Assembly: GCA_046706185.1 (NCBI GenBank)
Contig: JBJKPR010000056.1
Coordinates: 1-64,000, forward strand
Length of the DNA stretch: 64,000 nt
Source of the DNA: JAJZXY01 sp046706185
Lineage (GTDB): Archaea > Thermoplasmatota > Thermoplasmata > Sysuiplasmatales > Sysuiplasmataceae
Direction: 5' to 3'
This document shows, one piece after another, positions 16,609 to 25,852 of the stretch (position 1 is its first letter; each line of letters opens with the position of its first letter). The notes under the pieces are model-generated. The model made no database searches, was not told the origin of the DNA, and worked only from the letters and a program-made list of their open reading frames with translations. The position numbers and the translations under genes were made by a program.

Positions 16609-17445
16609 TCAACCCGATATCTGAAATCTCCGTCCCCAGTACCAGAATACGGCTGCAAGCAGGGAAACATTGAGGACAACTGATCCTGCTATCAGCCATG
16701 GAAACACGGACATGAAACCGGCTGGCGTGCTCATCATACCCCCCAACGATGGAGCGTAGCCGAAGAAGAAATAGTCGTAGGCAGATGCGGCGGGAAAAAG
16801 TACGCCCAGAACCATGAACGGAATAACGGAGTGTGTTCTTGCCGTAATCTCGCCGTTCAGACCAAGGAATATGCCAAGGAAGAAAAGGAGAAGAATAGCT
16901 GTTCCAAGGGCAGAAACAGAACTCTTAGTCTTCATGGAGACAAGCATCGTGACTGAAGAGACCAGAAGAAGGGGCAGAAAATCAAGCAGCGCCACGGAAA
17001 GCGCATCGTAGGCGTTGAAAGGGAAATGAACTAGATAAAGCGCATAGAACACTGACGCGGAGGCAACTGAGTACGGCAGGATCACGCCGGTGACCAGGAT
17101 GGGAAGCAGGAGAGTGCTCCTTTTCACTGGCAGAAGAAGGTAGGATGTTTCAACCTCCTGCTCAAGATTTGCGGCAAAGTCGAACACAAGCACTTTCAGA
17201 ACAAACACAGACATGGCGAGTATCGTCACTATGAACTGGTAGTAGGTGTAGTCAACTGCAAGGAATGACTGAAACAGCGGTCCGATGCCCTGCGATAACT
17301 CAGGAGGGATGGAAGGATAATACAACCTGCCCCCGATTATCATAGCAGATGGGGAGGCAACGATCATGAATAACAGCGGCTCCCAGAGTCCGAATGAGAG
17401 TGACTGCCTCGCCTTCATAATGAAAACTTCAAGAACTCTGTTCAC
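16609..17445 (-). CDS. ABC transporter permease (ABC-2 type)
   Basis: A 278-residue polytopic membrane protein with about six to seven hydrophobic segments, including one near YLLLPVKRSTLLLPILVTG typical of ABC-2 permeases. The GTG start at 17445 (reading VNRVLEVFIMKAR) has GGAGG 9 nt upstream and overlaps the ATPase gene end by 17 bp, so the pair is coupled. No recognisable substrate signature. A conserved sequence ending in WGRRFQISG closes the protein. Confidence 0.8.
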   Translation of the reverse strand: MNRVLEVFIMKARQSLSFGLWEPLLFMIVASPSAMIIGGRLYYPSIPPELSQGIGPLFQSFLAVDYTYYQFIVTILAMSVFVLKVLVFDFAANLEQEVETSYLLLPVKRSTLLLPILVTGVILPYSVASASVFYALYLVHFPFNAYDALSVALLDFLPLLLVSSVTMLVSMKTKSSVSALGTAILLLFFLGIFLGLNGEITARTHSVIPFMVLGVLFPAASAYDYFFFGYAPSLGGMMSTPAGFMSVFPWLIAGSVVLNVSLLAAVFWYWGRRFQISG

Positions 17446-18334
17446 CTGCAACAACCTCCGAGAACAGCTCACCCAGGTCAAAGCGCTGTTTCTCGACCGA
17501 AAACACTGTGACGCCCGCAGCTTCTATTGCAGATATCACTTTCCCGAGATTTCCAGGACTTGCCTGGATGATGATCGCGTCCTTCTCCACGCCTAGAGCA
17601 CGGACTGCGTGAGAAGCATCAACCGGATTAGAGACAGTGATCCTCAGTGTGTTGTCTCCGTACCTGCCTGAAGCCCTCGAGACGAAGTCGGCCGTTCTTG
17701 ATTGAGCAAGCTTATGCCCGCCGCTTATTATGATGATACTGTCGATGACCTTTTCGAGCTCAGACAGTATGTGGGAGGAAATAAAGAAGGTCGTTCCCTT
17801 CTCGCTGTTTATTCTCCTGATTGTATCATAAAGCTGCATTCTTGCAGTGGGGTCCATGTTTGAGGCTGGTTCGTCGGCGATTATTACGTCAGCACTCGCG
17901 CACAGGGCTATTGCCAGCTGAGCCTTCTGTTTCATACCCGCCGATAGCTGCTTCACCCTCCTGTCGCGGGCAGTCCAGATATCAAGTGACTTGAACGCCT
18001 CCCTGATAGCCGTTCTGTCAAATCCGTATATTCTCGAAAGGTGCACGAAGTAGTCATATATCTGGATGTAAGGAGGTATGTTGACCGTGTCCATTATGAA
18101 GAATGTCTTCTCCTTCATGCGTATCGAGGAATATGGCATCTCTCCGTTGACGCTTATCGAGCCGCCATCTGGTACAAGCAGACCTGCCATGAGACGAATC
18201 GATGTTGTCTTTCCTGCACCGTTTGGACCGACGAAACCAGTGATGCTTCCGCTTTCAACCTCAAAGGATATCGAATCAAGTGCCTTCAGTCTGCCATAGA
18301 TTTTCGTAACATTGTCGAAAACTATAGCGGGCGT
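17429..18334 (-). CDS. ABC transporter ATP-binding protein with no canonical start codon
   Basis: The frame encodes a complete ABC ATPase: IVFDNVTKIYG at the N-terminus, Walker A GPNGAGKTT, signature QLSAGMKQK, Walker B VIIADEPASNMDP and the H-loop SSHILSELE. The first ATG (18190) lies after Walker A, so it cannot be the true start. Upstream the frame is open to 18415 but has no ATG, GTG or TTG. An ACG at 18334 has GGAGG 8 nt upstream, the spacing seen for its neighbours, and would give M-P-A-I-V-F-D. I therefore place the start there; a sequencing error or another rare start (ATA 18325) is possible. Confidence 0.75.
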   Translation of the reverse strand, partial: TPAIVFDNVTKIYGRLKALDSISFEVESGSITGFVGPNGAGKTTSIRLMAGLLVPDGGSISVNGEMPYSSIRMKEKTFFIMDTVNIPPYIQIYDYFVHLSRIYGFDRTAIREAFKSLDIWTARDRRVKQLSAGMKQKAQLAIALCASADVIIADEPASNMDPTARMQLYDTIRRINSEKGTTFFISSHILSELEKVIDSIIIISGGHKLAQSRTADFVSRASGRYGDNTLRITVSNPVDASHAVRALGVEKDAIIIQASPGNLGKVISAIEAAGVTVFSVEKQRFDLGELFSEVVAGEQSS

Positions 18335-18429
18335 TTCCTCTGCCTCCAGTAGAATATCAGCAATTCGAGAGCGAATATGACAGCCATCACCGCGATGCCG
18401 GTGATGATTACACTCTCATAGGGTGGCAC
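18322..18429 (-). CDS. 35-residue single-span membrane miniprotein
   Basis: A short frame from GTG at 18429 encodes M-P-P-Y-E-S followed by a long hydrophobic span (VIITGIAVMAVIFALELLIF) and a basic tail Y-W-R-Q-R-K-R-P-L. GGAGGTG lies 9 nt before the GTG, the same site and spacing as the other genes of this operon. It overlaps the 5' end of the ABC ATPase gene by 13 bp. The sequence suggests a positive-inside single-span subunit of the exporter. No homologue is known to me. Confidence 0.55.
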   Translation of the reverse strand: MPPYESVIITGIAVMAVIFALELLIFYWRQRKRPL

Positions 18430-18623
18430 AGATGACAACACCTCCGAAAATTGACCGCAGGATGTGGACCAGATTGCTGGGGAATGCATTCAACATGGAC
18501 TCAGCCAGTTACCTGTAGACAGTTATATGCCGGCACGATAGATATAGATCATGTCATCGAAAGTTTACTTCTCTGACCGCGACATGCGCCGGGGCTGGGG
18601 AATAAAGGCGGGTTCTGGGTTTC

Positions 18624-19592
18624 TCAGAACCCGTCGCCGGCGGAGCACATGAAATCATCCCTAGCTGTCCCGAACTCCCTGATTGCCCCCGCCTGGTCAA
18701 GGCCAGCATCGAGCCTTGTACCCATCAGTACTTTCCATTGCGATGGGTAGACAGTGTATCCGTTCTCCCTGAAGAAACCAGCAGTCCCAGCCGTAAGCAC
18801 ATCACGGAACATGGCGACTCCTCCCTTCCTGACTTTTGATTCTATTGCGCTCAATATCTCAGGCTTTGATTCTCCGGAAAGAACGGCAAACTCCCTGCAC
18901 CTCAGCACCGAACCGTCGCCTTCTCTGTAAAGATAACCTGAAGTTCTCCCTTCGCGTTTTACAAGGTAGATGTTCTTCAAAGGGACGCTGCCTATCTCAG
19001 TCAACACAGGAAGAAGGCCTGCTGGTCTGTGAACGAAGCCGGTTCCCCCGGCAGTAGATGACGCATGAACCTCGCTTATTGTGCTCAAATCAGATTTAGT
19101 GGCCCGGACAAAACTGTAATTAGGGCGCGGAGACGCCTTCCCGACGGCCCTGAAAGCAATAGGACTGCTGAAAATATCCCTGTAGCCGAGCCTGGCGTAG
19201 AGATCGTGCGCATGCCATGATGAATTGGTCCAAAGGATCGAATGTGTCATGCCTGCCCTCTTCTCAGCCTCGTGCACCTGGCAGATTATATCCCGTGCAA
19301 CGCCCCCCCTTGATCTGTCGGCCCTTGTGGTTATCCCTGCGAGCCCTGAAACCTTCATCGTTCCAACTCCTGGAAAAGTGTAGTCAAGCCTGTACACTAT
19401 AACCTCCCCTATCACCTCTCCGCCCTCGATTGCGAACATGCCAAAGTAGTCAGACATGCATCCGCCTCTTTCTCTCAGAAGACGAACTGCGTGTTCATCC
19501 TCAGATCCCCCAAATGCTGCTGTCTGGAGCGAGATTGCCTGAATCTTCTGAGTATCGGTCAGCTCATCATAAGTAACTATTTTCCTTCCCAT
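18624..19592 (-). CDS. GNAT family acetyltransferase (two-domain, Eis-like layout)
   Basis: A 322-residue protein starting MGRKIVTYDEL. The N-terminal GNAT domain has the sequence G-L-A-G-I-T-T-R-A-D-R-S-R-G-G-V-A near residue 92, where RSRGGVA is the acetyl-CoA loop, and HDLYARLGYRD near residue 135. A second GNAT-like half follows to the C-terminus (VRKGGVAMFRDVL, AGFFRENGYTVYPS). This two-lobe form occurs in Eis-type and other tandem GNATs. The frame is open upstream to 19706 but without domain signal. Acceptor unknown. Confidence 0.8.
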   Translation of the reverse strand: MGRKIVTYDELTDTQKIQAISLQTAAFGGSEDEHAVRLLRERGGCMSDYFGMFAIEGGEVIGEVIVYRLDYTFPGVGTMKVSGLAGITTRADRSRGGVARDIICQVHEAEKRAGMTHSILWTNSSWHAHDLYARLGYRDIFSSPIAFRAVGKASPRPNYSFVRATKSDLSTISEVHASSTAGGTGFVHRPAGLLPVLTEIGSVPLKNIYLVKREGRTSGYLYREGDGSVLRCREFAVLSGESKPEILSAIESKVRKGGVAMFRDVLTAGTAGFFRENGYTVYPSQWKVLMGTRLDAGLDQAGAIREFGTARDDFMCSAGDGF

Positions 19593-19701
19593 CTGGTACA
19601 CAACAGAATGTTGTGAGCACCGCATCACAGATATATCTTGTCGCATCAGTGAAAAGGAACAGCCATGGAGCCATCCCTGCATGCAGGCCTCACGGAGGCA
19701 T

Positions 19702-19730
19702 TGCACATAATGCAGATGCGCAAATGTGCA
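19702..19730. repeat. Inverted repeat TGCACAT...ATGTGCA
   Basis: A 7-bp perfect inverted repeat with a 15-nt loop lies in the divergent region between the GNAT gene and the DUF72 gene. It could act as an operator or RNA hairpin; there is no other support. Confidence 0.2.
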
Positions 19731-19824
19731 TGCATGGTGAGTTCAACAGGCAGGCGATTGCATCACCCGGCAGCTGCGATCCGCCTGGCTATCTAGGTAC
19801 AATGCTTATTCCTGTGTACTGGAT

Positions 19825-20682
19825 ATGGCAGATCGCATGATGCATGCGATACGGACTGGGTGCATGGGGTGGTCTTATGATGACTGGGTGGGACCCTTCT
19901 ACCCCAGGGGAACAGCGCAGAGAGACTTTCTCAGGCTCTACAGTGACGTTTTTGATGCGGTTGAGGTCGACTCCTCTTTCTACAGCATGCCCTCGTATCA
20001 ATTGGTGGAACAATGGAGAAACAGGACACCCGAGGACTTCATGTTCACGCTCAAGCTTCCCAGGGATTTCACCCACGAAGGGCGATTGATGGTGCATCCA
20101 TATGCGCTGGAAGAGTTTGAGAACATTGCCTGCGGACTATACCCAAAGCTTGCATGTGTGCTCATAATGATGCCCCCGTCGAGCAGATTCGAACACATGT
20201 TCGACCAGTTCAGAGGGCTGATATCTGGAATAAGCGACAGAGTAAGGTATGCTGTCGAGTTCAGAAACAGATCCTGGTTCAGGAGTGAGGTTTTCGATTT
20301 TTTGACAGAGAATAAGGTGAGCCTTGTATGGTCTGTCAACCAGTATGTCAACACTCCTCCTGAGCTCACTACAGATCTTGTCTACCTGAGGTTCATCGGA
20401 GACAGGAAGATCACCAGATTTGACAGGGTACAGAGGGACAGGGCAGGTGAAATGAACGACTGGCTGGGCAGGCTGAGAATGAAATTCGACGAGGGGAGGG
20501 TAAAGGAAGCATATGTCTTCTCCAACAACCACTTTGCAGGATTTGCTCCCGGGACGGTGAACATCTTCAGGAGACTGGCGGGACTTGAAGAAAGGGACTG
20601 GAGGGAGCTCATGATAAAGGGAGAGAGCAGGCAGAAAGGGAACACGAGGCAGACTAGCCTGGATTCATCGCAATTCGGGTAA
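19825..20682 (+). CDS. DUF72 (YecE-like) family protein
   Basis: A 285-residue TIM-barrel protein of the DUF72/YecE family. The pattern is clear: TGCMGWSYDDWVGPFYP at the start, VEVDSSFYSMPS near residue 53, FTLKLPRDFTH near residue 78, and YAVEFRNRSWF near residue 142. The activity of DUF72 is not known. Alternative starts at 19837 and 19840 are possible because the first conserved residues begin only at residue 11. It is followed by the TrmB-like regulator gene after 277 bp. Confidence 0.9.
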   Translation: MADRMMHAIRTGCMGWSYDDWVGPFYPRGTAQRDFLRLYSDVFDAVEVDSSFYSMPSYQLVEQWRNRTPEDFMFTLKLPRDFTHEGRLMVHPYALEEFENIACGLYPKLACVLIMMPPSSRFEHMFDQFRGLISGISDRVRYAVEFRNRSWFRSEVFDFLTENKVSLVWSVNQYVNTPPELTTDLVYLRFIGDRKITRFDRVQRDRAGEMNDWLGRLRMKFDEGRVKEAYVFSNNHFAGFAPGTVNIFRRLAGLEERDWRELMIKGESRQKGNTRQTSLDSSQFG

Positions 20683-20917
20683 CGTGTCGTCAGTGATGTG
20701 CTCAGGCAATGCAATTCAAGAAGACAACACCACCAAGAAGATGGGCACTCTCGCATAATGCAGGTCATTTGTAGATGGACAGGATAGCCGTGAGGAATTT
20801 ACTCATCGCAACATTTCTGTACGAGCTGGGGCTGTGCCATGCTGCAGTATGCATGTCTTGTCGCCGAAACACAGTAACGCACACGTCTCAAATGCAAGCC
20901 AAAAGAACTTATGGGCA

Positions 20918-20926
20918 ATATTTAAT
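20918..20926 (+). promoter_or_regulatory. Probable TATA box of the TrmB-like gene
   Basis: ATATTTAAT lies about 38 nt before the ATG at 20960, giving a leader of roughly 12 nt. It sits inside a short CAAT-ATTTA-ATTG inverted repeat, which could allow autoregulation. Confidence 0.35.
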
Positions 20927-20959
20927 TGAACAACTGAGAATACCGGGCCAGATGAACGG

Positions 20960-22015
20960 ATGAAAGACAGGGCAAAAGATGACGAAATACTAAGGCTGCT
21001 TCAGGATTCGGGCCTCACTGAGAATGAGGCGGCTGTCTACAAGTTCCTGGTCGAAAATGGGGGCGCAACAACAAAGGATCTTCTCAGGAAACTCAAGTTC
21101 AGGCAGCCACAGATTTACGACATTACAGCTGTCCTTGAAAGGAAGCACTTTCTGAATGTTCTGGAAAGCAGGCCGAAACGCTACCTGCCTGCCAACATGG
21201 AAGTAATACTGGACCAGAGGCTGAAGGACCTGAAAGACAACAGGGAGACACTGCTGAAATGGTCAGCTTCAAGTACTGGCGTAGAGACGAATCAGCCTGC
21301 GATGTGGCTCAGCAGGAACTGGGAGAGCTTCATCAACAATGCTGCAGAGATTGTCAGGAAGGCCAGGGACACACTATGCATCGAATCGACGCCTCCAATC
21401 ATTAGGCAGCTTCAATCTGAACTGGGAGAGGGGCGAAGGAAAAGGGCCGACTCGGTGCTGCTTGTATACGGCATGTCGAGAAACAAGTATATGTCCGATT
21501 ACCTGAAAAGCGACAAGAAGATATTCGATGAAATCAGGTACCTCAACCTTGGCCAATTCTTTGCTGTCATAGGCGATGCGGGAGGAGCGGCATTCATGCC
21601 CAGGACAATCTCATTCAAGAATGCCGCGGAAAGATACGGCTATGTTTTCAGGGACAGCGATGTCGCATGGTTCCTGACGCACAATTTCTTCAACGGCTGG
21701 TTCAAATCTGAAAGGCTGTATGCGAGACCGCTCGAGCTGCCGAAGAGGCATACAATGCAAAGGCTCGCGGTAAGTGACATGATACAGCTCAGGAGAGAAG
21801 ACAGAAGCAAGAGACTGAACGTCACCGTTGAGGGCACTTCCAGGAAGGACGGTGAGAAGATCAATGTCACCGGGACGGTGACAGACATAATAGCCGCAGA
21901 AGACATAGTCAACTTCACCGTAGTATCAGATGGCAGAGAGTACGTAGTCGGCGGGTATGATGCCATAGTGGAAGATGTAGAAGCAGACTGGATAGAAGTG
22001 AACAGCTTCTCCTGA
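20960..22015 (+). CDS. TrmB family sugar-responsive transcription regulator
   Basis: A 351-residue protein with an N-terminal winged helix (residues 10-75, GLTENEAAVYKFLVENGGAT, then RQPQIYDITAVLERKHFL), a helical linker, and the C-terminal sugar-binding TrmB domain ending in a beta-rich part (VDGREYVVGG-like strands near residue 325). TrmB proteins of archaea repress maltose/trehalose transporters and respond to sugars such as maltose or glucose. The gene lies convergent to and just downstream of the glucan operon, so it is the likely regulator of that operon and of the palindrome at 30353-30374. Confidence 0.9.
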   Translation: MKDRAKDDEILRLLQDSGLTENEAAVYKFLVENGGATTKDLLRKLKFRQPQIYDITAVLERKHFLNVLESRPKRYLPANMEVILDQRLKDLKDNRETLLKWSASSTGVETNQPAMWLSRNWESFINNAAEIVRKARDTLCIESTPPIIRQLQSELGEGRRKRADSVLLVYGMSRNKYMSDYLKSDKKIFDEIRYLNLGQFFAVIGDAGGAAFMPRTISFKNAAERYGYVFRDSDVAWFLTHNFFNGWFKSERLYARPLELPKRHTMQRLAVSDMIQLRREDRSKRLNVTVEGTSRKDGEKINVTGTVTDIIAAEDIVNFTVVSDGREYVVGGYDAIVEDVEADWIEVNSFS

Positions 22016-22029
22016 TTCACTTTCCGCCC

Positions 22030-23898
22030 CTACAGGCTTTCAGGACTACTGACAGTTATCTCTGCGCCGCCAGTTGTCCCTGCAGAGGCAACCACGTCAA
22101 AGAGGGAACCGCGAACCTGGAGCCTCCGGATTGTGACGCATCCAACGGCAGGCTCCTTGAGCACCGGACTGCAGACAGGCAGTCCGTTCTCAACCCTCAG
22201 GCCGACAAGACCGCGCAGGAGTGGATGTATGACCATGGCTGAAGACCATGCCTGAAGGTAGCACCCATCCGGACTCCCTGCAATCTCCGGAATGGCACAG
22301 GGCATGAATTCGCCTACCCTGGCGATGTTGCGCATGTAGAAGCGTATGGAAGTGTCGATGTCGCCAAATGCTGCGGCGGCAATTGCCATCAGGCCGTTGA
22401 GAACGGGCATTGAGCTTGAGCCCTTCCCGTCGACCATCAGACCCTCCCCCGACTCCAGCATGCCAAGACCGCCATCCTCCGACACAAATCGCCTGTACTG
22501 TGACGCGCTTGCTATTCCTGCGGCAAACGGCGAGATAGAAGTCCAGTGTCCCTTGAAGACAGGAACGCCGTCGACGACTCTGTTGGCGAATGTTCCGAGT
22601 TCAGGCAGCCACATCTCCCTTTCGACGTAACGACGTGTTTCAGCTGAGAGCTTGTATATCTCATCCAGAGGTGCAGGGCTGACACGTTCCTCAGCCCCAA
22701 GAATGCGAAGAATTGCACTGAGAGACTGTGAACCTTCCACGAAGTGGCACATTGTATCTATCTCCTGAGCCCTTCCCCTCTCGCTGTCTTCCATCGCCCC
22801 GGGCCCAACCATTTCCTGCGACACAACGTAGCGCAGAGCATTCAATGCATCACCAAGGTGCTCAATTGCGAAACGTTCGTCGCCTGTCCATTGCAGGTAA
22901 CTGAGTAGAGCGGACGGGAACATTGCGCTTTCCTCGAGATCCCCCGGATTGTATACCCTGCCGTTCGTCACTATCTCATGAGGGATTCGGCCGCACTGCG
23001 CACGTGCATACCTTGCAAGCAGCTCCAGCGAGCCCCTGGCGCCATCGTGCTGACCTGTTTCAAGCATGGCATCGAGACAGTAAAAAGTGTCAAGCCCAAA
23101 GTACCATGGAAATTCGGGATGACCTGCCGTGATGCCGCGCCCGATGCCTGGCTGGTCATGCATCAGCCATGAAAGGTTGAGTTTTGACCAGTAGAACGCA
23201 TCGTCTATCTCGCTGTTGCTGCAATCGAGCATTGTTGAAGACAGTACATCCAGATGAGTGCTGCGGGCTGATGAAACGATGGTTGCTGGAGAATTAGGCT
23301 CTTCCGGGTTTTCCGTCGCGGTGATCAGCACAGCGCTCCCTTCCGAGAGGGGAGCGGACACTTTTCCCGGTAGGAGTGACAGGGTTGTGTTGAAGGGCAG
23401 CACACTGAATTTCAGCGCAGGATTTGAAAAGTCAATTGAGACGCGACGATCCGTCACATACGTGCTCCAGCTGGGCTCCCAGTCGCTGAACCACACCGAA
23501 ATCGGGCCAAGCTCGAGCTCAAGAACATACTGAGCCTGACCGCTGCAGCTGGACCTCAGCAGAATAAGATGGTCATCCGGCATCGACATTTCAATGCTGC
23601 ACCCTTCAAGACGGAAGATGCGGCTGTCCGGTCTGGTCTCGAATTGACTGACAACGGGGTGGATGCCATCCTTCAAAATGCGTATTGACTTCAGCAGCCT
23701 GACAGGCGGATACCAGAGACCATTCATTTCACCGGGACGGTGATATCCGAAGGAGCCGCTGGAGAGATCGGCAAGACCGGAATAATATCCCCTTGAATTC
23801 GATATTGAGAAACGACGCGGTCCGGGTGAACGCAGGACGTGAGAGCGGTAATCCTGTTCCGCATGTCCTCTGTCATCTCTGTGTAATGCTGAAGCCAT
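22030..23898 (-). CDS. Six-hairpin glycosidase-like protein
   Basis: A 622-residue protein with a beta-rich N-terminal part and an (alpha/alpha)6-type catalytic domain. The active-site region reads GHPEFPWYFGLD near residue 247, followed by a CGRIPHEIV helix. The neighbour at 23873-25822 has the more usual FGRD at the same place, so the pair are paralogues that have diverged. Such proteins are often annotated as amylo-1,6-glucosidase or GH15-like glucoamylase. It overlaps the upstream gene by 26 bp and ends the operon. It has no signal peptide, so it likely acts on imported oligosaccharides in the cytosol. Confidence 0.75.
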   Translation of the reverse strand: MASALHRDDRGHAEQDYRSHVLRSPGPRRFSISNSRGYYSGLADLSSGSFGYHRPGEMNGLWYPPVRLLKSIRILKDGIHPVVSQFETRPDSRIFRLEGCSIEMSMPDDHLILLRSSCSGQAQYVLELELGPISVWFSDWEPSWSTYVTDRRVSIDFSNPALKFSVLPFNTTLSLLPGKVSAPLSEGSAVLITATENPEEPNSPATIVSSARSTHLDVLSSTMLDCSNSEIDDAFYWSKLNLSWLMHDQPGIGRGITAGHPEFPWYFGLDTFYCLDAMLETGQHDGARGSLELLARYARAQCGRIPHEIVTNGRVYNPGDLEESAMFPSALLSYLQWTGDERFAIEHLGDALNALRYVVSQEMVGPGAMEDSERGRAQEIDTMCHFVEGSQSLSAILRILGAEERVSPAPLDEIYKLSAETRRYVEREMWLPELGTFANRVVDGVPVFKGHWTSISPFAAGIASASQYRRFVSEDGGLGMLESGEGLMVDGKGSSSMPVLNGLMAIAAAAFGDIDTSIRFYMRNIARVGEFMPCAIPEIAGSPDGCYLQAWSSAMVIHPLLRGLVGLRVENGLPVCSPVLKEPAVGCVTIRRLQVRGSLFDVVASAGTTGGAEITVSSPESL

Positions 23899-25822
23899 CT
23901 GGTTTTACCCGTATATCGAAATGGAGGCCCTGATATTCTACATTGAGCATTTCCATGCTTTTCCATCCTTCGGGCAGCCTCGGCCTGCAGGATGACAGTC
24001 CCTCCTTTCCGCTGTTGCCGTCAGGCTTCAGGCCGAAGAGAGCCTCAACGATGCACTGCACAAAGAGGGATGACGACCACCCCTGTGCGAACTGTCCTGT
24101 CGCCTGGACATATTCGGAATGGTAGACCTCGTTTATTCTGCCAGGATCGGGGCTCGAAAACGAAAGCATGGGAAAGGAACGAAGAGCGCTGAACCCAATG
24201 TCAGGCATGTCGTTGTTGTATGCTGCGAGGACGAACCATCCGGTCATGAGAGGCCATACCTGGCCCGTGTGGTATCCCCTGTCATACATCGGATCAAGAG
24301 ATGACATGGATCGGATGCCCCATCGTACGAGCATGTCCTCCCCTGACAGAAAGCGGACAAGTTTCTCATATCTGCGCCCTCTCCCATACATGGCCGGTAC
24401 AATCTCCATCGCGTTCTTTATTAGCCGCAGTTTGCCGTCCTTCTGTGAATCTATCACCTCAAACTGGTTATCATCTCCCTGGAAGAATACGCTGCTGAAG
24501 CTCGACATTGTCTTTCGCAGCAGCTCTACGTCGGAGCCGGTCATGACCGAGTACTCTTTCAGTGCCTCGAGCCACCATGCGTTCACATCAATGCAGGTGC
24601 CGTCTCTCCTGTCGGCCCACGACTCCGGCCAGCCGATAAGCCCCTCGGAAAACCTGTTCTCCATGAGACCGTCGCCGTCCCTGTCACATGATTTGCAGAA
24701 CTCAATTGCACTCCTGATATCGGAGAGAGGCGGAGGAATTCCCGTCCATCGGGAAATGTTCAATTCAGCGAGGACCCAGAGCGGAGTACTGTCTATTGAC
24801 ATGTATTTTGTCTCCAGCTCATGCCCGCCCAGCTTGTAGGTGCCGTTGTTTCCACTGTCTTCTATCAGGGGCAGCTCATGCGGCATTCTTCCATCCCGTG
24901 ATGCAAGGTGCAGCGTCCTGAGATGCTCCCTTGCGAACTCGTGCAGCCCGCATTCGGCAGCTGCCATGCTCATCCACTCCCCGTCGCGACCGAAGAACCA
25001 TGAAAACTCGGGGAACCCGGCGTAAAAACCGTTTCCGATCTCTGTTTCGCTGTAGAATTCAAGCAAATCATGCTTTGCCCAGAAGAAGGCCTTGTTGAAC
25101 ATGAAGTCTGGAGTTTTCAGAACACACATCTCAGATATCCTGCTGTGATAGCCCGCCTGTTTCTTCAGGTCAAAGTCACCTTCTGTTGAACTGCCGTCAC
25201 ATACAAACAGTATTGCTTCAGTGCATTGCGGGAAGGTAACGGTTACGTTCCTCCCGTCGAAAGTCACTCCTGCGTCTTTTCCCCTTGCTGCAAGCCTCGT
25301 CGAAGAAAGACTGCTTTTTACAATATAGGATGAGCCGTCCCTCACTAGTTCATAATTCTCTGCCGTTTCCTCTACTGGCCACATTGTTGCATGGCTTGCC
25401 TGTAGCCTGAATATGACATCGTGCGACCCATCTGATTTGACTGCAATGCAGAGGCCGGGGATATCAAACTGTACGAAATCGATTCGTTCCACATTATCGT
25501 ATTCCCTGTAGGTGTAGTGTGGCCTTCTCACATATTTCCTGAACATGGCATCAGAGTGCTTGTCGTCAATCTGCATTGTCAGGGAAGCAAAGTGTTGCCT
25601 TCCTCCTTCCCAGAAGCCTGTTCTGAACCTCCCGGATGGGGCTGTTGACATGTTTCCGTTCTGAAGAACAATCAGGTGCGCCTTCTTTCCCTTTATCAGG
25701 GAAAGATTGTCAGGGCCGAAACCGACCGCCCCCCGAAGCACGACCCATGCGTCCATTCGTCTTCTGTTGTCACGTCCACTGATGCCCCTGCAAGCATTGA
25801 ACTCGTTTTCAGGAAAATCCAA
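23873..25822 (-). CDS. Amylo-1,6-glucosidase/GH15-like six-hairpin glycosidase
   Basis: A 649-residue glycosidase with an N-terminal beta-sandwich and an (alpha/alpha)6 domain. The catalytic-domain motif is GFPEFSWFFGRDGEW near residue 270, followed by SRDGRMPHELP and a long helical region with DRDGDGLMENRF and GWPESWADRRDG, as in glycogen-debranching and glucoamylase-like enzymes. No signal peptide. TTG at 25822 is a supported start, with GGAGG 9 nt upstream. It lies 30 bp downstream of the transporter ATPase gene, so it should cleave imported alpha-glucan oligosaccharides. Confidence 0.83.
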   Translation of the reverse strand: MDFPENEFNACRGISGRDNRRRMDAWVVLRGAVGFGPDNLSLIKGKKAHLIVLQNGNMSTAPSGRFRTGFWEGGRQHFASLTMQIDDKHSDAMFRKYVRRPHYTYREYDNVERIDFVQFDIPGLCIAVKSDGSHDVIFRLQASHATMWPVEETAENYELVRDGSSYIVKSSLSSTRLAARGKDAGVTFDGRNVTVTFPQCTEAILFVCDGSSTEGDFDLKKQAGYHSRISEMCVLKTPDFMFNKAFFWAKHDLLEFYSETEIGNGFYAGFPEFSWFFGRDGEWMSMAAAECGLHEFAREHLRTLHLASRDGRMPHELPLIEDSGNNGTYKLGGHELETKYMSIDSTPLWVLAELNISRWTGIPPPLSDIRSAIEFCKSCDRDGDGLMENRFSEGLIGWPESWADRRDGTCIDVNAWWLEALKEYSVMTGSDVELLRKTMSSFSSVFFQGDDNQFEVIDSQKDGKLRLIKNAMEIVPAMYGRGRRYEKLVRFLSGEDMLVRWGIRSMSSLDPMYDRGYHTGQVWPLMTGWFVLAAYNNDMPDIGFSALRSFPMLSFSSPDPGRINEVYHSEYVQATGQFAQGWSSSLFVQCIVEALFGLKPDGNSGKEGLSSCRPRLPEGWKSMEMLNVEYQGLHFDIRVKPDGFSITQR

Positions 25823-25852
25823 CAGGAAGCACCTCCAATGATGGCATAGCAG

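Noticed and set aside
18434..18515. A 26-codon frame starting ATG before the 35-residue miniprotein
   Set aside because: No ribosome site and no membrane or domain character that stands out; probably leader sequence.
20775..20963. A 62-codon frame ending ATGA-style on the TrmB start
   Set aside because: It spans the probable TATA box and has no domain or ribosome site; the overlap with the TrmB start is likely chance.
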